Source of the DNA: Candidatus Saccharimonadota bacterium
Lineage (GTDB): Bacteria > Patescibacteriota > Saccharimonadia > Saccharimonadales > Saccharimonadaceae
Assembly (NCBI GenBank): GCA_030528815.1
Contig: JAUMYE010000044.1
Coordinates: forward strand, 1 to 8,551
Length of the DNA stretch: 8,551 nt
Direction: 5' to 3'
Positions within the stretch are counted from its first letter, which is position 1, and the number at the start of each line of letters is the position of its first letter. The notes beneath the pieces were generated by a model, which had not been told where the DNA came from, did no database searches, and saw nothing but the letters and a program-made list of their open reading frames with translations. Both the position numbers and the translations under genes were made by a program. Positions 4,905 through 8,551 of the stretch are shown here, in pieces.

Positions 4905-6904
4905 TGGACCTTGCCTCGCCAATTGAAGACGTAAAGGGTGTAGGGCCAAAAACTAGTGAAGTATTAAACCATGCTGGCATTTTTACGCTCCGAGATTTGG
5001 TCTATCATCTACCGAGGACATACCAAGATTTTCAAGAAGCGCAGAGCATTAAAGATCTAAAACCTGGCCAGGTTGCGATTAAGGCGCGTGTAGACGCTAT
5101 TTCTACGAGTCGCAAGCGTCGTGGGCTAAGCCTGACCGAGGCCACGCTACGCGATTCTACAGGCGCAGTTCGTGCTATCTGGTTCAATCAGCCATATCGC
5201 GCAAAGCAGCTAGCTACGAATAAGGAATATTATTTTAGCGGCAAGCTAGAGTTTTCTTACGGTCGCTTCCAGCTCATGAATCCGTCAGCTGAAGCTTCTG
5301 GAGATATTGATAAAGGCGCAGAAAATGGTCTCCAGCCAATCTATCCAGCGCGCGGCACGGTTAAAACTAATGATTTTCGCAAGTTTATCAAGAATATCCA
5401 GAATCAGATTGCTTTGACTCCAGATATGATTCCAAACTTCAAAGGCAGGGCGGATGCGCTTTTGTCGGTGCATTTTCCAGAGAAAATAGATGACGCTACG
5501 GAGGGTAGAAATTATCTGGCTACTGAGGAATTATTTAGTCTACTTCTTGCTTCTAGGTTAAACCGCGAGGCAAACCAGCAACTTAGAACTGCGCCAATCA
5601 AATGCGATCTTCCTGTACTGCAGAAACTGATCAAATCTTTGCCGTTTAGTCTTACGAATGCTCAAAGAAGAGCGGTTTGGGAGATTATTCAGGGCATGGA
5701 AAAAGATATCCCAATGAACCGTTTGCTTCAGGGTGATGTTGGCTCTGGTAAAACCATGGTTGCCGCGCTTTCTGGTTTTGTTGCGGCAAGGGCTGGCATG
5801 CAGACAGCGATTATGGCGCCAACGGAGGTTTTGGCGGCTCAGCATGCCGAATCTTTGTCTGAACTATTTGGAGATAAGTTAAGTATCGCCTTACTAACTG
5901 GTTCTACTAAGCATAAAACCGAGCTCAAGAAACATATCGCGAGCGGAGAAGTGGATTTGGTGGTTGGTACTCATGCGCTAATTACGGACGACACAAAGTT
6001 CCATAATCTAGGCCTTGCAATTATTGATGAGCAGCATCGCTTTGGTGTGGCTCAGCGTCAGAAGCTTCTAAGTAAAGCTCATACAATGCCACATCTATTG
6101 TCTATGACCGCAACTCCGATCCCGCGCTCTTTGCAGCTTACTATTTTTGGTGATCTTAGTGTTTCTATTCTTGATGAGCTTCCGGCTGGTCGCCAGGCCA
6201 TCACGAGCAAGATTATCTCGCCAAACTCTACTAAGCAAATGTGGGAGAAAATCAAGCCAGAACTCGAGAATCATCATCAGGTTTACTATATCTGCAAAAA
6301 GATCGACGACGATGGCAAGAGCGAGCTTGCTAACGTAAAGCGCGAATGCCAGAAGATTGCCAAAATGTTCCCAGATTACCATGTAGGATTGCTGCACGGT
6401 AAAATGAAACCGGCTGAAAAAGATGATATTATGAAACGTTTCTCGTCAGGCCAGATAGATATCTTGGTAAGTACGACTGTTGTTGAGGTTGGCGTGAATG
6501 TCCCAAATGCTACTGTTATGGTGATTGTTGATGCGGATCAATATGGCCTCTCGCAGCTTCACCAGCTTCGCGGCCGCGTCGGTCGCGGTAGTGACGCAAG
6601 CTATTGTTATTTGGTCAATTCTAGCTCTGATGCTCCGTCAAGAAGGCTTCGCGAAATCGAGAAATCTCAGGACGGTTTCTATCTTGCCGAGGTTGACCTT
6701 AAACTCCGTGGCCCAGGCGAAATTTATGGTGCTTTGCAGCATGGCGCGCTAGACCTTCGTATTGCTTCAGTTACTGATACGAAGTTGGTTCATAAAGCAG
6801 AAAGGCTCGTGGATGACTTTTTGAAACAGGGCTATAATTTGCTAGAATATAAAGAGCTAAATGCTGAAGTTAAAAAATATCAGCGTTTAACCACACTTAA
6901 TTAA
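4904..6904 (+). CDS. recG: ATP-dependent DNA helicase RecG
   Basis: RecG remodels stalled replication forks and branched recombination intermediates. The 666 residues (E. coli about 693) follow the family order: an N-terminal 'VKGVGPKTSEVL' helix-hairpin-helix-like start (10-21), the OB-fold wedge domain (about 50-150), then superfamily 2 helicase domains. Seen motifs: 'LTNAQRRA' (250-257), Walker A GDVGSGKT (277-284), APTEVLAAQH (305-314), 'GTHALI' (355-360), the DEQH box (375-378) in IIDEQHRFGVAQRQK, SMTATPIPRSLQLTIFGDL (400-418), STTVVEVGVNVPNATVM (523-539), and QLHQLRGRVGRG (551-562) with the arginine fingers. The C-terminal 'LKLRGPGEIYGALQHG' is the RecG wedge-linked signature, with GALQHG where GTRQSG is more usual. 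All catalytic residues are present, so it should be active. Its ATG overlaps the trmD stop by one base. Confidence 0.97.
   Translation: MDLASPIEDVKGVGPKTSEVLNHAGIFTLRDLVYHLPRTYQDFQEAQSIKDLKPGQVAIKARVDAISTSRKRRGLSLTEATLRDSTGAVRAIWFNQPYRAKQLATNKEYYFSGKLEFSYGRFQLMNPSAEASGDIDKGAENGLQPIYPARGTVKTNDFRKFIKNIQNQIALTPDMIPNFKGRADALLSVHFPEKIDDATEGRNYLATEELFSLLLASRLNREANQQLRTAPIKCDLPVLQKLIKSLPFSLTNAQRRAVWEIIQGMEKDIPMNRLLQGDVGSGKTMVAALSGFVAARAGMQTAIMAPTEVLAAQHAESLSELFGDKLSIALLTGSTKHKTELKKHIASGEVDLVVGTHALITDDTKFHNLGLAIIDEQHRFGVAQRQKLLSKAHTMPHLLSMTATPIPRSLQLTIFGDLSVSILDELPAGRQAITSKIISPNSTKQMWEKIKPELENHHQVYYICKKIDDDGKSELANVKRECQKIAKMFPDYHVGLLHGKMKPAEKDDIMKRFSSGQIDILVSTTVVEVGVNVPNATVMVIVDADQYGLSQLHQLRGRVGRGSDASYCYLVNSSSDAPSRRLREIEKSQDGFYLAEVDLKLRGPGEIYGALQHGALDLRIASVTDTKLVHKAERLVDDFLKQGYNLLEYKELNAEVKKYQRLTTLN
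6821..6848 (+). promoter_or_regulatory. Possible internal promoter inside the recG end
   Basis: TTGAAA (6821-6826, 5/6 to TTGACA), a 16-bp spacer and TAGAAT (6843-6848, 5/6 to TATAAT), preceded by TGC to make an extended -10. Transcription would start near 6855, about 58 nt before the PLC-like gene. It could supply the PLC-like gene and rsmD independently of HrcA control. The overlap with coding sequence makes chance likely enough that this stays tentative. Confidence 0.35.
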
Positions 6905-6912
6905 AGACAAAT

Positions 6913-7773
6913 ATGTATTCATCTCTTGGAGTTAGAACAAATTCAAAACATTCTGGCGAGCTAATCGGTACGCACCAGCGTATAGATGAAGTTGCTCGTC
7001 GCATGATTTCGCGAAACGTTGATGTGGCGCGTGCTTTTCCGAGCACGCAGGAAATCCTTGCCTTTGAAGGTATGCAAGGTCCTGATGGCCTAAAACGCAA
7101 ATCCCCAGGCGTCGACGAGCCAGAACATTTTATTATTCCTGGCGAAGATGACGGCGTGTTGATTGGATATATTCGCGATCATCACTATAACTTAACTAAG
7201 GCTTTGCGCGAAAGAAATCACGAACGCGCAGCTTTTGAAGCAGCTTGGATGGCTCACGCGATTACTGATGGATTAACGCCTGCACATCACTATCCTTATC
7301 GCGAGCGCGTCGATGAATTAATGCAGGAAAAAGACTACAAGAAGCTTTTTGGCATCAAGATCAAAGGTATTATGCGCGGCGATAGCTTGGCTCAGGCGGC
7401 TAGGAATAACTGGCTCTATTGGGGTGCTGGCGGCATTATGACGAAGCATATCGCCTTTGAGTATGGCGTAGCACAGACTATTGCCTTGCTTCCAAAGAAA
7501 CGAATTACGCCTCATATGTCCCGGAAGGAATTCTCGCATATTGATTACGAAAAGGTTTTCTATAATTCTCTCGAGCGTGTAAATAATCTCAAGATGTATG
7601 AACGCTTCCTGAAAGATGGCTGGACGACTGAGCTTGCGATGGAGACCTATCAGATTTTGATTCCTGAAATAATTCGCTGCGTGGCTTTGAACTGGGCGAG
7701 CTGTATCGAAGAATCTGGTCTGATACTATATAGCCAGATGGATAGTAAGAAAAAGGCAAAGCATGAAAAATAG
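6913..7773 (+). CDS. Zinc-dependent phospholipase C/S1-P1 nuclease-like protein, no signal peptide
   Basis: The 286-aa protein is recognisable at fold level only. Its ordered acidic and histidine residues match the trinuclear zinc site of bacterial phospholipase C (B. cereus PLC numbering recalled from memory): His21 (His14), Asp58 (Asp55), His72 (His69), His115-x3-Asp119 (His118, Asp122), His125 (His128), His179-x3-Glu183 (His142, Glu146). The Asp58-His72 gap of 14 and the His115/Asp119/His125 gaps are identical to PLC. 'AWMAHAITDGLTPAHHYPY' (111-129) is the typical 'lGxxxHyxqDxxxPxH' region. About 40 extra residues (130-178) sit between His125 and His179. There is no signal peptide, no transmembrane helix and no Trp1 equivalent, so one zinc ligand pair of classical PLC is absent. 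The ATG at 6913 is 8 bp after recG, without a clear Shine-Dalgarno; the end overlaps rsmD by 11 bp. The substrate (phospholipid, nucleic acid or other phosphodiester) is unknown. Confidence 0.7.
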   Translation: MYSSLGVRTNSKHSGELIGTHQRIDEVARRMISRNVDVARAFPSTQEILAFEGMQGPDGLKRKSPGVDEPEHFIIPGEDDGVLIGYIRDHHYNLTKALRERNHERAAFEAAWMAHAITDGLTPAHHYPYRERVDELMQEKDYKKLFGIKIKGIMRGDSLAQAARNNWLYWGAGGIMTKHIAFEYGVAQTIALLPKKRITPHMSRKEFSHIDYEKVFYNSLERVNNLKMYERFLKDGWTTELAMETYQILIPEIIRCVALNWASCIEESGLILYSQMDSKKKAKHEK

Positions 7774-8284
7774 CAAGAAAATCCGCATTATTTCTGGCGA
7801 ATTTGGCGGTAGACTAATCGATACGCCAAAAAGTGAGCTAACTCAGCCAATGGGCGACCGTGAGCGTATGGCAATATTTAACCGCCTACGCGACGAAATT
7901 CCAGGTACGCGCGTGCTGGATATGTTTGCAGGTAGTGGTGCTTTGGGTATTGAGGCTTTGTCTCTTGGTGCTGTAAGTGCAGATTTTGTAGACAAGAGTT
8001 CTGAAGCGAAACGTACTATCAAACAGAATCTAAGCCTACTAAAGATCGAAAACGGCAATGTAGTTGGTGAGCCAAGCGGTAAATATGACTTGATTTTTAT
8101 GGATCCACCGTATGATAACCCACAATACGAACTATGCCTTAAAATCGCCAATGAATTCCTATCGGATTCCGGTTATCTAGTTTTGTCTCATCCGACTTCG
8201 CCAGAACCGCCAGTTTTTGATGGTTTAGAGCTACTTAGCGATAGGAAATACGCTGCAGCGCATATCAAAATCTATCAAAAATAA
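7763..8284 (+). CDS. rsmD: 16S rRNA (guanine-N2-)-methyltransferase RsmD
   Basis: RsmD methylates G966 of 16S rRNA during 30S assembly, using S-adenosylmethionine. The 173-aa Rossmann-fold protein starts with the family's RIISGEFGGR (8-17), has motif I DMFAGSGALGIEALSLGA (53-70), and the catalytic motif IV DPPY (114-117) after YDLIFM. The total is a little short of the usual 180-200. One oddity: the normally conserved 'RPT-x-DRVRE-x-FN' segment reads QPMGDRERMAIFN (28-40), so Arg and Thr of RPT are replaced. The ATG at 7763 has AAAAGG (7751-7756) 6 nt upstream and overlaps the end of the PLC-like gene by 11 bp, suggesting coupled translation. In many bacteria rsmD is followed by coaD; here a terminator follows at once. 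The usual annotation methylase-family paralogues are less likely given the N-terminal motif. Confidence 0.93.
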   Translation: MKNSKKIRIISGEFGGRLIDTPKSELTQPMGDRERMAIFNRLRDEIPGTRVLDMFAGSGALGIEALSLGAVSADFVDKSSEAKRTIKQNLSLLKIENGNVVGEPSGKYDLIFMDPPYDNPQYELCLKIANEFLSDSGYLVLSHPTSPEPPVFDGLELLSDRKYAAAHIKIYQK

Positions 8285-8291
8285 TTGAAAC

Positions 8292-8331
8292 AAAAAAATA
8301 AGGCCAACCTCCCAGATGACCTTATTTTTTG
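8292..8331. terminator. Bidirectional terminator after rsmD and the minus-strand small ORF
   Basis: Arms AAAAAATAAGG (8293-8303) and CCTTATTTTTT (8320-8330) form a perfect 11-bp stem around a 16-nt loop. The right side ends in six T on the plus strand; the left flank gives seven T on the minus strand (8298-8292). It begins 8 bp after the rsmD stop and ends 3 bp from the stop of the 19-codon minus-strand ORF. Confidence 0.88.
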
Positions 8332-8333
8332 TT

Positions 8334-8393
8334 CTAAAGACTGCGTACTTCGATTTCTACGCAACCTTCAATCTTTTCGATGTCAATTGACAT
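8334..8393 (-). CDS. Possible 19-aa small protein with its own promoter, RBS and terminator
   Basis: The predicted peptide is MSIDIEKIEGCVEIEVRSL. Hydrophobic and acidic residues alternate in two halves (SIDIEKI and VEIEVRSL) around an E-G-C centre, as in a small beta hairpin. A GAGG ribosome binding site lies 8 nt before the ATG, a good extended -10 promoter about 50 nt further up, and a terminator right after the TAG stop. Codons (GAA, ATC, GTA, CGC) are like those of the neighbouring genes. The same frame stays open to the right edge of the window, so it could instead be the tail of a longer minus-strand ORF. Against that, the upstream part is A/T-rich with a Phe/Lys/Leu-rich composition and contains the promoter. 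I do not recognise the peptide and suggest no function. Confidence 0.45.
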   Translation of the reverse strand: MSIDIEKIEGCVEIEVRSL

Positions 8394-8401
8394 TGTATAT
8401 A

Positions 8402-8405
8402 CCTC
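8402..8405 (-). promoter_or_regulatory. Shine-Dalgarno of the 19-codon ORF
   Basis: Minus-strand GAGG, 8 nt from the ATG at 8393, at the end of an A/C-rich and probably unstructured leader (about 8407-8432). The spacing is ideal, and this decides the start at 8393 rather than further upstream in the open frame. Confidence 0.55.
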
Positions 8406-8442
8406 GTTTTTGTTTTGTGTTTGTTTGTCTCTCAACTCTCCA

Positions 8443-8480
8443 CGTAACCAGTATAGCAGAACTAATTTAAAAAAACGCAA
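8443..8480 (-). promoter_or_regulatory. Extended -10 promoter driving the small minus-strand transcript
   Basis: On the minus strand TGC-TATACT (8458-8450) is an extended -10 with a 5/6 hexamer. A weak -35, TTGCGT (8480-8475), is 19 bp away. Initiation near 8443 would give a transcript of about 150 nt up to the terminator at 8292. Confidence 0.55.
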
Positions 8481-8491
8481 GCATTTTCGCG
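8469..8491 (-). terminator. Weak terminator-like hairpin, minus strand
   Basis: On the minus strand CGCGA (8491-8487) can pair with TTGCG (8480-8476), including one G-U, around a 6-nt loop, followed by seven T (8475-8469). It could stop minus-strand transcription arriving from beyond the right edge. The stem is only 5 bp and it overlaps the candidate -35 of the next promoter. Confidence 0.3.
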
Positions 8492-8516
8492 CATAATATT
8501 TGGGATTTTTATGCGC
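8489..8516. repeat. Perfect 8-bp inverted repeat with 12-nt spacer
   Basis: GCGCATAA (8489-8496) and TTATGCGC (8509-8516) are exact inverted copies. The repeat has no T-run on the plus strand and lies between leftward and rightward promoter candidates. It may be an operator or an RNA hairpin. Its left arm overlaps the weak terminator stem by three bases. Confidence 0.6.
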
Positions 8517-8527
8517 CAAGATATAAA
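8500..8527 (+). promoter_or_regulatory. Possible rightward promoter for a gene beyond the window
   Basis: TTGGGA (8500-8505, 4/6) and TATAAA (8522-8527, 5/6) are 16 bp apart. The predicted start near 8534 coincides with a short palindrome, ATTAG-TG-CTAAT (8533-8544). No coding start is visible before the window ends, so the target gene, if any, is outside. Confidence 0.3.
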
Positions 8528-8551
8528 GAAAAATTAGTGCTAATATATAAG

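Noticed and set aside
6833..6838. Perfect TATAAT in the end of recG
   Set aside because: No -35 at 16-18 bp and no TGn extension; the neighbouring TAGAAT with TTGAAA at 16 bp is the better candidate.
8535..8543. Second CIRCE site: TAGTGCTAA matches the half site at 8 of 9 positions
   Set aside because: The sequence 9 bp upstream does not resemble TTAGCACTC, so there is only a half site within a short palindrome.
8334..8549. Minus-strand ORF of over 70 codons open to the right edge
   Set aside because: The part above 8393 is A/T-rich with poly-Phe/Lys codons and contains the extended -10 and Shine-Dalgarno; only the last 19 codons look coding. This cannot be excluded without more sequence to the right.

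Overview
The window looks like housekeeping chromosome from a small-genome bacterium of the Candidate Phyla Radiation, most likely a Saccharibacteria (TM7) relative. This is inferred from the short, divergent versions of universal bacterial proteins, the very tight gene packing and the moderate GC with A/T-rich spacers; no marker in the window proves it. UGA is used as an ordinary stop (hrcA ends in TGA inside an ATGA overlap), which argues against the CPR lineages that read UGA as glycine. No mobile element, CRISPR array, tRNA or rRNA was seen.

Layout. The left edge carries the C-terminal 363 codons of lepA (+), whose first part lies outside the window. It converges on a minus-strand nucleoside monophosphate kinase gene, and the two share one bidirectional terminator (about 1095-1127). 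The kinase gene is divergent from a single-pass membrane protein of unknown function (1775-2911), with only 26 bp between their start codons. A second terminator (2920-2947) closes that gene.

Next is a heat-shock control region: a near-perfect CIRCE operator (2964-2990) overlapping a promoter whose -10 box lies 6 bp before the hrcA ATG, so the hrcA mRNA is probably leaderless. The cluster hrcA-grpE-trmD-recG-(PLC-like gene)-rsmD runs from 3009 to 8284 with overlaps or gaps of 8 bp at most. It joins the heat-shock repressor and the DnaK nucleotide-exchange factor to a tRNA methyltransferase, a replication-fork helicase, a protein with the full set of phospholipase C-type zinc ligands but no signal peptide, and a 16S rRNA methyltransferase. 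dnaK and dnaJ, usually next to grpE, are absent from this run.

The right edge (8285-8551) has no long gene, but it is structured. A bidirectional terminator follows rsmD. On the minus strand, an extended -10 promoter, an A/C-rich leader with a GAGG ribosome binding site and a 19-codon ORF read into that same terminator, so it looks like a complete miniature transcription unit. An inverted repeat, a possible rightward promoter and a short palindrome follow up to the window edge.

Most worth following up: the intracellular PLC-like zinc protein, the 19-aa mini-gene, the CIRCE/leaderless hrcA promoter with its atypical operon, the kinase with an altered P-loop and short LID, and a TrmD lacking its usual C-terminal tail.
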